From: Chlorobiaceae bacterium
GTDB taxonomy: Bacteria; Bacteroidota; Chlorobiia; Chlorobiales; Chlorobiaceae
Assembly: GCA_013334865.1 (NCBI GenBank)
Contig: JAAXWS010000002.1
Span: 124,001 to 188,000, forward strand
DNA length: 64,000 bases
Reading direction: 5' to 3'
In this document: one piece after another, positions 43,350 to 55,783 of the stretch
How positions within the stretch are numbered: the stretch's first letter is position 1
Layout of the letters: every line of letters starts with the position of its first letter
Translations under genes and position numbers: made by a program
Notes under the pieces: generated by a model
Database searches by the model: none
What the model saw: only the letters and a program-made list of their open reading frames with translations
What the model was told of the DNA's origin: nothing

Positions 43350-43847
43350 TTAACTATTCAATGAAGCTGACGGCAGCAAGGTGCCGATACGGTCAAGTTC
43401 TGTCTTCAGGCGCTCCGGATCGTGTTTCAGCTCTTCCAGTGGAAGCGCCAGGAACGCTTCGATACGGGCACGAAGGATACTGTAGGCGGTCATGAACGCC
43501 GCTTCAATCTCTTCTTCGGTGCCGGTCGCATGTGCCGGGTCTTCGACGCCCCAGTGTGTCCGCAACACCGGGCCGAGGAATGCCGGGCAGGTTTCACCTG
43601 CGGCGTTCGAGCAGACGGTGATGACAATGTCCGGAGTGACCGGGAGGTTATCCCATGACTTGCTGTGGTAACCGGCGGTCGGAATCCCTTCACGCCCCAG
43701 GAGGTCGAGCGAGCGGGGATGGACGTATCCGGCCGGCTTGCTGCCTGCGCTCATCGCCCGCCACCCCGCAGGGGCAAGATGGTTGAAGGTGGCCTCACCG
43801 ATTATCGAACGGCAGGAGTTGCCGGTGCAGAGGAAAAGGATGTTCAT
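43350..43847 (-). CDS. arsC: ArsC, arsenate reductase (low-molecular-weight phosphatase type)
   Basis: 165 residues. P-loop LCTGNSCRS with the nucleophilic Cys, the resolving pair in ITVCSNAAGETCPAF, and the catalytic Asp in VEDPAHATG. This is the thioredoxin-coupled class that reduces arsenate to arsenite. Second gene of the ars operon. The product arsenite needs the exporter that is broken here. Confidence 0.94.
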   Translation of the reverse strand: MNILFLCTGNSCRSIIGEATFNHLAPAGWRAMSAGSKPAGYVHPRSLDLLGREGIPTAGYHSKSWDNLPVTPDIVITVCSNAAGETCPAFLGPVLRTHWGVEDPAHATGTEEEIEAAFMTAYSILRARIEAFLALPLEELKHDPERLKTELDRIGTLLPSASLNS

Positions 43848-43913
43848 ACAGCGCTATTCTTGGTTATGATCAGGGATTTTTCTGGGCGGTTTACGCCATT
43901 TTCGACAACCATC

Positions 43914-44273
43914 TCAACTGATTCCCGATGGGGAGTCGGAACACTGCGGGCAGATGGCTGCCGCACTGAAGTCTCCGCACGTTTCGGGTTTCCCGCCGCA
44001 GCACTCGTCGGTCAGGTAGGCGATCAGGTCGAGCATCAGCGGCAGGTTGGCCCGGTAACGCTGGAAACGCCCCTCCTGCTCGACATTGATCAGGCCTGCG
44101 TGCGTCAGCGCTTTCAGGTGAAACGAGAGATTCGTCGGCGGCACCTCAAGCGTTGACGCAATTTCACCCGCGACCATGCCGTTAGTGCCCTTCCTGATGA
44201 GCAGACGATAGACCTCAAGGCGCACTGGCGATGCAAGCGATTCAAAAATCGTTATGGCTGAATTCTTGTTCAT
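43914..44273 (-). CDS. arsR: ArsR-family arsenite-responsive repressor
   Basis: 119 residues with winged-helix core: LASPVRLEVYRLLIRKG, VAGEIASTLEVPPTNLSFHLKALTHAGLINVEQEGRFQRYRAN. The metal-binding cysteines are C-terminal (DECCGGKPETC, ICPQC) rather than in the recognition helix, as in ArsR variants outside the E. coli type. Represses the ars operon until As(III) binds. First gene of arsRCDA-acr3'. Confidence 0.92.
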   Translation of the reverse strand: MNKNSAITIFESLASPVRLEVYRLLIRKGTNGMVAGEIASTLEVPPTNLSFHLKALTHAGLINVEQEGRFQRYRANLPLMLDLIAYLTDECCGGKPETCGDFSAAAICPQCSDSPSGIS

Positions 44274-44283
44274 GCCTGATAAT

Positions 44284-44304
44284 ACAATAATTGTAGAACA
44301 ATTG
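44284..44304. promoter_or_regulatory. Candidate ArsR operator
   Basis: A perfect 11-base palindrome ACAATAATTGT (44284-44294) is followed by a second CAATTG (44299-44304), 11 bases upstream of the arsR start in an AT-rich strip. Confidence 0.55.
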
Positions 44305-44377
44305 AAATAACATCAAAAAAAAACATGCGGGCTATCGTGTTCAAGGGCCAGCAGGCCGGAACAATATCTTTTTTTGA

Positions 44378-44812
44378 CTATTGGTACTTTTCAAAGGGTT
44401 CACGTGGATCCTGGTTACCATCCGATAGACCCTCTTCCGATTTTGAGGTCATGTAAGCGATTGCATCAGTTATTTCATCGTCACTCAGGCTCGGGTTTCC
44501 TCCCCGTGGCGGCATCGTGCCCTTTTCGCCTTCCAATCCCTGAACCGCATGTAATAAAAGAACGGCTTTCCCTGATACAATACGGGACTGCCATGCACGG
44601 CTATCTCCAGGTTTGGGAGCGCCGCCAACACTTCCATCATGACAGGCAGAACAATTTGCATCATAAACTTTCTGGCCTGCCAGTAGTTTGGCGTCCAATG
44701 GACTCATCTTCCTTGAATCTGTCAGCTTGATGTTCTCCTGGGGTTGTCCGGAGCCACATGCACCAAGAAGGAACATGCCCGAAATCATTATCAATGAAAT
44801 TCCTGGTTTCAT
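44378..44812 (-). CDS. Class I c-type cytochrome, predicted lipoprotein
   Basis: 144 residues. A signal peptide ends in the lipobox LLGAC, so the mature protein should be lipid-anchored at Cys19. One haem site CSACHDG, with a distal methionine in KGTMPPRGGNPSLSDDEITDAIAYM. Soluble-type cytochrome c5-like fold, periplasmic side. In green sulfur bacteria such cytochromes carry electrons in sulfur oxidation and to the reaction centre. The exact partner is not shown by the neighbours. Confidence 0.88.
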   Translation of the reverse strand: MKPGISLIMISGMFLLGACGSGQPQENIKLTDSRKMSPLDAKLLAGQKVYDANCSACHDGSVGGAPKPGDSRAWQSRIVSGKAVLLLHAVQGLEGEKGTMPPRGGNPSLSDDEITDAIAYMTSKSEEGLSDGNQDPREPFEKYQ

Positions 44813-44881
44813 ATATATCCTGATTTTCAGCTGTCATGGGTTCCGATCTTTTCTGCATGACGCAAGCAGGCCATCATGCCC

Positions 44882-45586
44882 TCACTGCCGGATTTTCCCG
44901 CCACGGTATAAAAACAGCGACACCCGGTCATTCTTCCTGATGGCCTCCTTGACCGACTCGACATTCTTTTCACATCGCAGCAGCGTTTTCCACGAACGGA
45001 GATGCTTCTCTTCATGGAAATCGGAATTGGCGATGTAATTGAATTTTTTCAGGCCGACAACGTTGAACAGGTCGTCGCGATTGGCCACCTCCCATGCGTC
45101 GAACATCTGGGCAAAGCGTTCATGGTTCTCCCAAAGGAATTCGGACGGCGAATCTCCCGAGTGGTTCCGCACGTATGGATGGCAGGCGACCGACACCGCC
45201 CCCTGGCGCCGTATCTCAACGAGTATCTCTTCGACTCCGAGGTCGGGACTGATGTACTCCTTGACATCGAGGGCAAGAATATGATACCGGGAGGTATTGT
45301 TCGTCAGTTCGATTCCCGGCAACACGAGCATTCCCCAATTTTCCCAGGCCGTTCTGGCCGCCTGCCAGAGTTCACTGCGATAGTCGACGAAGCGCTCTGC
45401 AGGCATGCATCCCGACTTCCGTCCAGACCCCGTGTACTGAATTTCAGACGCGGTATCGAGGAGGTGATCGGTTATGGCAATCACATCAAACCCGGCTTGG
45501 CCATACATCCCGACGATCTCATTGATGGTCAGACGACCATCGCTCCATGTCGAGTGGATATGAAAATCACAGCAAAGCCATTCCAT
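44882..45586 (-). CDS. PHP-domain metal-dependent phosphoesterase
   Basis: 234 residues from ATG 45586, which has GGAGGTT upstream. PHP motifs: DFHIHSTWSDG, VIAITDH, LPGIELTNN, VACHPYVRN and the final NSDFHEEKH, all with the expected His, Asp and Glu metal ligands. No polymerase domain is attached. The family covers RNase AM-like exonucleases and histidinol-phosphate phosphatase relatives. Substrate unknown. Confidence 0.88.
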   Translation of the reverse strand: MEWLCCDFHIHSTWSDGRLTINEIVGMYGQAGFDVIAITDHLLDTASEIQYTGSGRKSGCMPAERFVDYRSELWQAARTAWENWGMLVLPGIELTNNTSRYHILALDVKEYISPDLGVEEILVEIRRQGAVSVACHPYVRNHSGDSPSEFLWENHERFAQMFDAWEVANRDDLFNVVGLKKFNYIANSDFHEEKHLRSWKTLLRCEKNVESVKEAIRKNDRVSLFLYRGGKIRQ

Positions 45587-45729
45587 AAGCAACCTCCATG
45601 GATTCAACGGAAACATCGGGAAGCGTGTGCAATCTGTTCGAACACAAGGTATGACAATCCGGTATATCGGTTTGTCAAAACTACGTTAACTGTTGTGAAA
45701 TAGTGGGGAGGGGAAGGAATCGTGGAAAT

Positions 45730-46824
45730 TCACGCCAGGAGCCTGATTCGGGAGAAGACGTAGTCGAGATGGTCCTCGTTCAGTACGATCCTGAAGTAGC
45801 CGGTATCTCCGAGCGGCTCCGGCGCGGAGGTCCGGTCGCTCACGAAGCGTCGGCCCTGCTTTCCCTTGAACCAGTACACCAGCCTGATCCGTTCGCCGTC
45901 GATTTCGAGGGCGGTCACGCCGCGCTTGCCGATGGCGCAGCCCGAATTGAACAGGCTCGGGATGGCGATGTTGTTGTAGCGCCCGCTGCGGAGGCCGATC
46001 TTCTTGCCCTCGGTAAAGCAGGCATCGAGCATCGTCTTCAGTTCACCGATCTGCTCGTGGATGAGCCGGCGTTCTTCGGGGACGGCTGCCGGGTAGGCCC
46101 GGCAGAGCTCCTCGATCCTGTAGTTCAGGTGGTCGACCTTCGAGAGCGACTCGAACAGCGGTCGATGGGTGTGCCCGATGATCGACACGATCTTTGCCTG
46201 GTTGGAAAAATCGTAGATCGACTTCTCGATGGCGAAACGTCGCCGGCTGTTGTAGGCGGTGGAGAAGTTCCTGATGCCCATGGGCTTAGCGACATAGCGG
46301 AGGAAGAGCACCACCGCGCGGCTGACGACAGGATAGGTCTCCCAGAGCAGGATTGAGGCCTGGTGGCCGTGGAACAGCAGCATCGACTCATCTCCCCAGG
46401 CGAACCTGATCGATTCCAGGAGGTGCTTCGACAGCCGGTAGTTCCGCTCTTCGAACAGGTCTGCGTCGTGGTTACCGCAGGTCTTCCAGAGGAAGCCGTT
46501 CTTTTCGAACTGCAGGAACAGGTCGTAGATCTCGCGCCACTGATCCTGGATGCTCTCGACGGAAAACTTGAACAGTTCCTCGACGTCCCCGTTGAGCACG
46601 AGGCTGTACTTTTCGGGAAGGTAGTAGTCATGCAGCATCGACCGGACCAGGAGGGCGTTGCGCTTGAACTCGTCTCGCCGCCCGCCGTTTCCCATGTGCA
46701 GGTCGCTGATGATCAGGACCTTCGTGTCGGAACCGAGCGTTATGGTTTTTGCCTTCTCGAGCAGCCGTTCGAGATGCGGATGTTTCTTCTGATGCAGACG
46801 CATGTGCACGATCGCGTTCTTCAT
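45730..46824 (-). CDS. Calcineurin-like metallophosphatase, copy 2
   Basis: 364 residues from ATG 46824 (an ATG at 46851 is possible). Metal blocks ISDLHMGNGG, NGDVEELF, GNHDADL, FHGHQAS and GHTHRPLFESLSKVDHLNYRIEELCRAYP. It keeps the paralogue-specific C-terminus ending LNEDHLDYVFSRIRLLA. Strong similarity with the gene at 25996-27135 along the whole length shows a duplication; both are on the minus strand. Membrane-lipid or nucleotide phosphodiester substrates are possible. Confidence 0.85.
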   Translation of the reverse strand: MKNAIVHMRLHQKKHPHLERLLEKAKTITLGSDTKVLIISDLHMGNGGRRDEFKRNALLVRSMLHDYYLPEKYSLVLNGDVEELFKFSVESIQDQWREIYDLFLQFEKNGFLWKTCGNHDADLFEERNYRLSKHLLESIRFAWGDESMLLFHGHQASILLWETYPVVSRAVVLFLRYVAKPMGIRNFSTAYNSRRRFAIEKSIYDFSNQAKIVSIIGHTHRPLFESLSKVDHLNYRIEELCRAYPAAVPEERRLIHEQIGELKTMLDACFTEGKKIGLRSGRYNNIAIPSLFNSGCAIGKRGVTALEIDGERIRLVYWFKGKQGRRFVSDRTSAPEPLGDTGYFRIVLNEDHLDYVFSRIRLLA

Positions 46825-46913
46825 GACGGGATTTCTCCCGACGGGGCTCACGGTATTTTACTACGAACAAGGACTGACGGCTAGAGGTTCGGCACGTCCG
46901 GCAAGCCCGGACG

Positions 46914-47717
46914 ATGGTCGGGCCGCGGATTGAACATTACGCAAAAAAAAGCTTTCTTGTGTTGTATTTTCATACAGATAACGTCACGAAAACACTCCTG
47001 ACAGTGATCGCTCCCGAACGATTCCACAAGATCCGCAGGCTCCTCGAGCAGCGGCAGCCCGACCTGACGCTCGTCATGGACAACGTGAACAAGCCGCACA
47101 ACCTTGCGGCCATCATCAGGAGCTGCGATGCGGTCGGGATCCCCGAAGTGCATGCGGTCTCCTACCGTTCGTCGATCAGGACCAAGCAGCACACCGCCGC
47201 CGGCGCAAGCAGGTGGTTAAGGGTCGGCCTTGATGAGTCCGTCGAACATATCGGCGGCCAGCTCCGGAGTCGGGGCATGCAGCTCCTGGTCGCCACCTAT
47301 CGGTCCGATTCGGTCGATTTCAGGTCGGTCGACTACACCCGCCCGACGGCCATCATCGTCGGCGAGGAGCTCAAGGGGCCGTCAGAGGCCGCCCTGGCGC
47401 TTGCGGACAGGTGCATCTACATTCCCATGCAGGGCATGGTCGAGTCCCTCAACGTTTCCGTCGCCGCCGCCCTTATCCTTTTCGAGGCGCAGCGCCAGCG
47501 GCTTGCGGCAGGCATGTACGGCGTCAACCGCATCCAGCAGGAAACCTTCGACCGGCTGCTGTTCGAATACACCTATCCCCGCCTGAGCAGAATGTTACGG
47601 GAAAAGGGTTACACCTATCCCCCGCTCGACGAAAACGGTGCGTTCACACCCCCGCCGGGCCTGACCGTCACCGCGGCCATCGACGAACAGGACGAGCTGA
47701 CGGCTGCGGCGACATGA
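46914..47717 (+). CDS. trmH: tRNA (guanosine-2'-O-)-methyltransferase TrmH
   Basis: 267 residues; the first 25-30 are not conserved, and a GTG near 47001 may be the true start. SpoU/TrmH motifs with the trefoil knot: NVNKPHNLAAIIRSCDAVGI (motif 1), ATAIIVGEELKG-type PTAIIVGEELKGPSEAAL (motif 2) and IYIPMQGMVESLNVSVAAALILFE (motif 3). It methylates the 2'-O of G18 in tRNA D-loops. Overlaps the next reading frame. Confidence 0.93.
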   Translation: MVGPRIEHYAKKSFLVLYFHTDNVTKTLLTVIAPERFHKIRRLLEQRQPDLTLVMDNVNKPHNLAAIIRSCDAVGIPEVHAVSYRSSIRTKQHTAAGASRWLRVGLDESVEHIGGQLRSRGMQLLVATYRSDSVDFRSVDYTRPTAIIVGEELKGPSEAALALADRCIYIPMQGMVESLNVSVAAALILFEAQRQRLAAGMYGVNRIQQETFDRLLFEYTYPRLSRMLREKGYTYPPLDENGAFTPPPGLTVTAAIDEQDELTAAAT

Positions 47718-47734
47718 ACATAAAGGCAGGAACA

Positions 47735-48268
47735 ATGAAAAAACTCACTCCGAAAGGGCTCCGCTGGTTGAAAGGATTCCACCTGCTCGCCGCATCCTGC
47801 TGGATCGGCGGTGCGTTCTCCCTGATCACCCTCTACTTCCTCAAATCGGGCGTTGCCGGCGGCGGCGAGCTCTACGGCATCAACCGGAGCATCCACCATG
47901 TCGACATGAACATCGTCGTCCTGCCCGGAGCCATCGGGAGCCTGCTCACCGGACTCGGCTACTCACTTTTCAGCAACTGGGGGTTTTTCAGGCACCGGTG
48001 GCTGACCGTCAAGTGGATTGCCACCGTTTCCGCAATCATCTTCGGGACCTTCTGGCTGGGCCCCTGGGAAACGGCCATGATGGAGATCTCGGGAAAACTC
48101 GGCATTGCCGCCCTGCATGATCCCACCTACCTCGACAGCCAGTTCCTGAACCTCGCCTTTGGCAGCCTGCAGGTCTCCGTGCTCGCACTTCTGCTCTTCA
48201 TCTCGATTTTCAAACCGTGGAAAGCGAAACCGGCCGCTTTCGCCGTACAACAGGGTGATGCCTCATGA
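47735..48268 (+). CDS. Four-helix integral membrane protein (DUF2269-like)
   Basis: 177 residues from ATG 47735 behind AGGCAGGA; an ATG at 47714 overlaps the trmH stop and is the alternative. Four transmembrane segments are visible: FHLLAASCWIGGAFSLITLYFL, IVVLPGAIGSLLTGLGYSLF, LTVKWIATVSAIIFGTFWLG and LQVSVLALLLFISIF. A His in the first helix and one in SIHHVD are kept, as in small membrane proteins suspected to hold haem. Overlaps the Nudix gene by 4 bases (ATGA). Function unknown. Confidence 0.75.
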   Translation: MKKLTPKGLRWLKGFHLLAASCWIGGAFSLITLYFLKSGVAGGGELYGINRSIHHVDMNIVVLPGAIGSLLTGLGYSLFSNWGFFRHRWLTVKWIATVSAIIFGTFWLGPWETAMMEISGKLGIAALHDPTYLDSQFLNLAFGSLQVSVLALLLFISIFKPWKAKPAAFAVQQGDAS

Positions 48269-48672
48269 AACGTTCGGGCGCCAGCATCATCCTGACCAAC
48301 AGCCGCCGCGAAGTGCTGCTCCTCCTCCGCGACGACATCCCGGAGATCCCCTATCCCAACATGTGGGACCTCCCCGGCGGCCATGTCGAACCGGACGAGA
48401 CGCCGGAATCCTGCATCGTGCGCGAGATGCTCGAGGAGATCGAAACCGATGTGGCCGGATGCCGCCTCATCAGGGTCTACGACTTTCCCGACCGCTTTGA
48501 ACACATCTTCCTCATGGAGTTCGAAGCCGACGCTGGCACCATTCCCCTTCACGAAGGCCAGTGCCTCCGCTGGTTTGCCGCCCACGAACTCCCCGGCCTC
48601 CCCCTCGCCTACGGCTTCGACCTTGTCCTCAACGACTTCTTCTCCTCTGCCGGCGACATCCCCCGGCGGTAA
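48265..48672 (+). CDS. Nudix hydrolase
   Basis: 135 residues. The Nudix box GGHVEPDETPESCIVREMLEEI is complete. LPGGHVE follows the usual N-terminal strand region RREVLLLLRDD. It hydrolyses a nucleoside diphosphate linked to another group; the substrate is not evident. Coupled (ATGA) to the membrane protein gene. The 129-base strip after it shows nothing. Confidence 0.9.
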   Translation: MKRSGASIILTNSRREVLLLLRDDIPEIPYPNMWDLPGGHVEPDETPESCIVREMLEEIETDVAGCRLIRVYDFPDRFEHIFLMEFEADAGTIPLHEGQCLRWFAAHELPGLPLAYGFDLVLNDFFSSAGDIPRR

Positions 48673-48801
48673 GGCAACCAAGTAAGAGCCGTATCTGTTG
48701 AGGTAGCACAGGGTCTTGAAGGTGCAGTATGCCCTTTACTGCCCATGGTGAGCTTTTACTGTACGGAGGCTTGATTTGCAACAACTCGCCAGGAGGATCA
48801 T

Positions 48802-49422
48802 ATGCCTCATGAAAATGAAACGGTTCGGATCGAGTCGTTCAGTGATGCGGTTTTCGCCATAGCGATCACGCTGCTGGTCATCGAGATCAAGGTTCCGGCC
48901 CGCGGGCAGGTTGACCAGGCAGGGTTATGGTGCGCCCTGCTTAATCTTTGGCCGAGCTATCTGGCATTTTTAACGAGCTTTGCAACAATCCTCGTCATAT
49001 GGATCCAGCACCACTGGATTTTCGTGCTGGTCAACAGGTATGATCATGCCCTGTTTTACCTGAACGGTTTGCTGCTTCTCTTCGTCACCTTCATCCCTTT
49101 TCCCACCGCATTGCTGGCCGAATACCTCCTGTACCGGGAAGCGACAGTGGCCGCCAACATTTATACGGGCATGTTCCTGGCCATTTCAGTTTCGTTCGAT
49201 CTTCTCTGGCGGCATGTATCGAAATGCCTGTTGAAGAGAGATGCGGTACTGCAAAAAAAAGAGGATGCCAAACTGATCACCAGGCACTACAGGTTTGCGC
49301 CGTTGCTCTATTTGGGGGCCTTCGGCGTGTCGTTCGTGTCGGAAACGCTCAGTGTCACTATGTGCCTCCTGCTGGCCTTCCTCTATGCCCTCAGGGGGTG
49401 GCCGTTCAAACAGCCGGTGTAG
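48802..49422 (+). CDS. TMEM175-like (DUF1211) potassium channel subunit
   Basis: 206 residues starting behind AGGAGG. The TMEM175 hallmark R-I-E-S-F-S-D-A-V-F-A-I-A-I-T-L-L stands at residues 9-25 in helix 1. Five more hydrophobic helices follow (for example LAFLTSFATILVIWIQHHWIF, LNGLLLLFVTFIPFPTALLAEYLL, APLLYLGAFGVSFV). Prokaryotic members form tetrameric K+ leak channels. One single-repeat subunit, as in bacteria. Confidence 0.88.
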   Translation: MPHENETVRIESFSDAVFAIAITLLVIEIKVPARGQVDQAGLWCALLNLWPSYLAFLTSFATILVIWIQHHWIFVLVNRYDHALFYLNGLLLLFVTFIPFPTALLAEYLLYREATVAANIYTGMFLAISVSFDLLWRHVSKCLLKRDAVLQKKEDAKLITRHYRFAPLLYLGAFGVSFVSETLSVTMCLLLAFLYALRGWPFKQPV

Positions 49423-49455
49423 TCTGTTGCCTGGAAAGTCGGGTGGTTGAAACGC

Positions 49456-49485
49456 AAACAGGGCGCCTTTGGACGCGCCCTGTTT
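49456..49485. terminator. Bidirectional terminator between the channel gene and trxB
   Basis: An 11-bp perfect stem AAACAGGGCGC/GCGCCCTGTTT with an 8-base loop and T-rich flanks on both strands, in the convergent gap. Confidence 0.88.
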
Positions 49486-49515
49486 CTTTGCAGCTGTATC
49501 GGAGTATCCGGAGAT

Positions 49516-50451
49516 TCAGCGGATGCTCTCCAGGTAACGTTCGGCTTCGACAGCGGCCATGCATCCGGTGCCGACGGCGGTGACGGCCTGGCGGTAGACG
49601 AAGTCCTGCACGTCGCCGCAGGCGAAGACGCCTTTGACGCTGGTCTCGGTCGAATGGGCGTTGGTCCTGATGTAGCCGTAATCGTCCATGTCCAGCTGGC
49701 CCTTGAAAAGTGCGGCGTTCGGTTCGTGCCCGATGGCCATGAAGACCCCCTCACAGGCGTGCTCGGTGAGTTCGCCTGTCTTGACGTTCCTGAGCCTGAT
49801 GCCGGTGACCTTCATGCCGTCGCCGAGGATCTCCTCGACCACCTCGTTGAGCATGGTGGTTATCTTGGAGTTCTTCCTTGCCCTGAGGCTCATGATCTTC
49901 GACGCCCTGAACTCTTCGCGCCGGTGTACCAGCACGACCTCTGATGCGAACTTGGTGAGGTAGAGCGCCTCTTCCATGGCGGTGTCGCCGCCGCCGATCA
50001 CGAAGACGCGGCAGTTCTTGAAGAAGAATCCGTCACAGGTCGCGCATGCGGACACGCCTCGGCCGCGGTAGATGGCCTCGGACTCGATGCCGAGCCACTT
50101 GGCGGTGGCGCCGGTGGCGATGATGAGGGTCCTGGCAAGGATTTCACGGTTGTCGTCGAGCGTGATGCTGAAGGGGCTGCGTGAGACGTCCGCGTCGGTA
50201 ACGCTGCCGTAGACGAAGTCGACGTTGAAGCGCTCGGCCTGCTGCCGCATGCGTGACATGAGCTCCGGCCCGGGGATGCCCTCGGGGAATCCGGGGAAGT
50301 TCTCGATGTCGGTGGTGATCATGAGCTGGCCTCCGGGCTGGTGCCCTTCGATGACCAGGGGCTTCAGGTTGGCCCGCCCGGTGTAGATGGCGGCGGTGTA
50401 TCCGGCAGGGCCGGTGCCGATGATGACGACGTCCCGTATTTCTCTGTCCAT
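49516..50451 (-). CDS. trxB: Thioredoxin reductase
   Basis: 311 residues. FAD-binding IGTGPAGYTAAIYTGRANL, redox pair GVSACATCDGFFFKN, NADPH-binding VIGGGDTAMEEALYLTKFA and the C-terminal FAD block GVFACGDVQDFVYRQAVTAVGTGCMAA. It recycles thioredoxin with reduced pyridine nucleotide. It lies 87 bases after trxA, with a terminator between them, so it may have separate expression. Confidence 0.95.
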   Translation of the reverse strand: MDREIRDVVIIGTGPAGYTAAIYTGRANLKPLVIEGHQPGGQLMITTDIENFPGFPEGIPGPELMSRMRQQAERFNVDFVYGSVTDADVSRSPFSITLDDNREILARTLIIATGATAKWLGIESEAIYRGRGVSACATCDGFFFKNCRVFVIGGGDTAMEEALYLTKFASEVVLVHRREEFRASKIMSLRARKNSKITTMLNEVVEEILGDGMKVTGIRLRNVKTGELTEHACEGVFMAIGHEPNAALFKGQLDMDDYGYIRTNAHSTETSVKGVFACGDVQDFVYRQAVTAVGTGCMAAVEAERYLESIR

Positions 50452-50497
50452 GAGGTTGACTCCGGCAATAATTTTATGGGGATGGCCTGAAAAAGTG

Positions 50498-50519
50498 ATC
50501 CCGGCCGAACGGCCGGGAT
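50498..50519 (-). terminator. Terminator of trxA
   Basis: ATCCCGGCC/GGCCGGGAT stem with a 4-base loop, then CACTTTTT on the minus strand, 20 bases after the trxA stop. Confidence 0.85.
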
Positions 50520-50538
50520 TTGAAAAGGAGGTGAAGGA

Positions 50539-50865
50539 TCAGCCGATGTGCTCGTCGATCTTCTTGGCGATAGCGGTCTTCGGCAGGGCACCGACCATCT
50601 GGTCGACGACCTGGCCGTTCTTGATGACCAGCATGGTCGGGATGCTGCGGATGCCGTACTTGGCGGCGGTGCCGGGATTCTCGTCGACGTTGACCTTGGC
50701 AACGATGGCCTTGCCTTCGTAGTCGCCGGCAAGCTCGTCGATGACCGGGCCGAGCATCATGCAGGGGCCGCACCATGCAGCCCAGAAGTCAACCAGCGCC
50801 ACCTTGTCGGCCTCGAGGATCGCGCTCTGGAAGTTCTGGTCGGTGGCCGTGAAATATTTTCCGCT
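50539..50865 (-). CDS. trxA: Thioredoxin
   Basis: 108 residues from MSGKYFTATDQNFQS; an ATG at 50916 would add a short unconserved stretch. Active site WAAWCGPCMMLGPVIDELA, cis-proline block RSIPTMLVIKNGQ and C-terminal glycine pair region complete the fold. General disulfide reductant and electron donor to the ArsC type in this window. Paired with trxB. Confidence 0.95.
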   Translation of the reverse strand, partial: SGKYFTATDQNFQSAILEADKVALVDFWAAWCGPCMMLGPVIDELAGDYEGKAIVAKVNVDENPGTAAKYGIRSIPTMLVIKNGQVVDQMVGALPKTAIAKKIDEHIG

Positions 50866-50961
50866 CATGGTAATGGAATAAAGGTTGAAAAGAGAGGACA
50901 ACAACAGTCCATGCAAATATAATTGACAGGAGATTAATGAACCATAAAAATCGGTTCTTTA

Positions 50962-54522
<3,561 letters not shown>

Positions 54523-54587
54523 GCTGCTATCGGTAACGACGAGGGTTTAAGATAGCTTCATTATAAGCTTTCGGACGGTTCTTCCAA

Positions 54588-54660
54588 GCCAACTCTGGGG
54601 TCAGGTCTTGCATTTTGACATTCGGGATCCGAAAAAGCCAAGATTGGGGTCAGGGTTGCT
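54588..54660. repeat. Two direct repeats of a GGGGTCAGG-type element
   Basis: GCCAACTCTGGGGTCAGGTC (from 54588) and GCCAAGATTGGGGTCAGGGT (from 54637) are 49 bases apart in the dnaE upstream gap. The first continues TTGCATTTTGACAT. This sequence type is familiar as the flank of REP-associated transposase (RAYT/IS200-like) elements in many bacteria. No transposase gene is present here, so it is a remnant or a non-autonomous copy. Confidence 0.5.
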
Positions 54661-54666
54661 CGCCTT

Positions 54667-55761
54667 TCACGCGGCTATCTCCCCATCGTCGCAGGGGGAT
54701 GCCGGCAGGCGCGTCTTCCGGGACGAACCCGCGATAAGTTCATGATAGAGCATCTCGTAGTTCGTGGTCATGTGGCTGAGGGTGAATCGGCGCTCGAACT
54801 CGTTGCGGCAGGCCTGTCGGGAGAGGGTGCCGATATCGCGGATAGCCCGGATGAATTCCAGGCGTGAGTCGCAGACGAAACCGCTCGTGCCGTGGCTGAC
54901 CACCTCGGGGGAGGAGCCGCAGCGGCGCACGATGACCGGCGTGCCGCAGGCGAGGGCCTCTATCATGACGAGCCCGAACGGTTCGGGCCAGTCGATCGGG
55001 TTCAGCAGGCCCCGGGCGTTCCGCAGCAGTACCGATTTCCGGCTGTCGTCGACCTCGCCCACGAACTCGATGAGGGGATGGCCGAGCAGCGGTTCGATCC
55101 TTTCCTTGAAATAGGCCCTGTCGGCTGGATCGATCTTTGCGGCGACCTTGAGCTTCACATTGCATGCCCGGGCGAGCATGATGGCCTGGTCAGGCCGTTT
55201 CTCCTCGGAGAAACGGCCGAGGTAGAGAAAGTACTCCTCCGGGTCCGGATTGAACTCGAAGAGGCTTTCCGGATAGCCGTGGTAGACGGTGCCTACCCAG
55301 TTGATATCCGGCACGGGAACCCTCTGGGCATCGCTGATCGAGACGTAGGGCATCGCGCCGTAGCGCTTCAGGAGCCTCGCGTAATCAGGGGTGTCGAGCC
55401 TGCCGTGCATGGTAAGCACGGTCGGTGTCGAGGAGCGGGCGGCGAACGGCAGGGTAAGGTACTCGAGGTGCGAATGGATGATGTCGAACTGCCCGTCCAT
55501 CTCCTCGTAGACCTTCGAAAGCATCAGCATGTGCATGATGATGGCGGAATGGCTCTTACGGCCGAGCCTGAGGCTTTCCGGGACGGGTGCGACGAGGCGG
55601 GCGCTGGTTGTCGAGTCGCCGGAGGCGAACAGTGTCACCTCATGGCCGGCGGCGACAAGGCCTTCAGTCAGGTTGTAGACGACCCGTTCCGTGCCGCCGT
55701 ATTTTTTTGGGGGGACGCTTTCGATCAGTGGGGCAACCTGGGCAATCCTCAGCTTTTTCAT
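54667..55761 (-). CDS. Glycosyltransferase family 4
   Basis: 364 residues from ATG 55761, which follows GAGGAGA. GT-B fold: N-terminal RIAQVAPLIESVPPKKYGGTERVVYNLTEGL, interdomain YLGRFSEEKRPDQAI and the nucleotide-sugar site EPFGLVMIEALACGTPVIVRRCGSSPEVV with the E-x7-E motif. The product is unknown. It sits 22 bases after the GH65 gene, so the two are probably one unit handling a storage or stress disaccharide. Confidence 0.88.
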   Translation of the reverse strand: MKKLRIAQVAPLIESVPPKKYGGTERVVYNLTEGLVAAGHEVTLFASGDSTTSARLVAPVPESLRLGRKSHSAIIMHMLMLSKVYEEMDGQFDIIHSHLEYLTLPFAARSSTPTVLTMHGRLDTPDYARLLKRYGAMPYVSISDAQRVPVPDINWVGTVYHGYPESLFEFNPDPEEYFLYLGRFSEEKRPDQAIMLARACNVKLKVAAKIDPADRAYFKERIEPLLGHPLIEFVGEVDDSRKSVLLRNARGLLNPIDWPEPFGLVMIEALACGTPVIVRRCGSSPEVVSHGTSGFVCDSRLEFIRAIRDIGTLSRQACRNEFERRFTLSHMTTNYEMLYHELIAGSSRKTRLPASPCDDGEIAA

Positions 55762-55783
55762 GCAATCGTTCTCCTCGTTGTTG

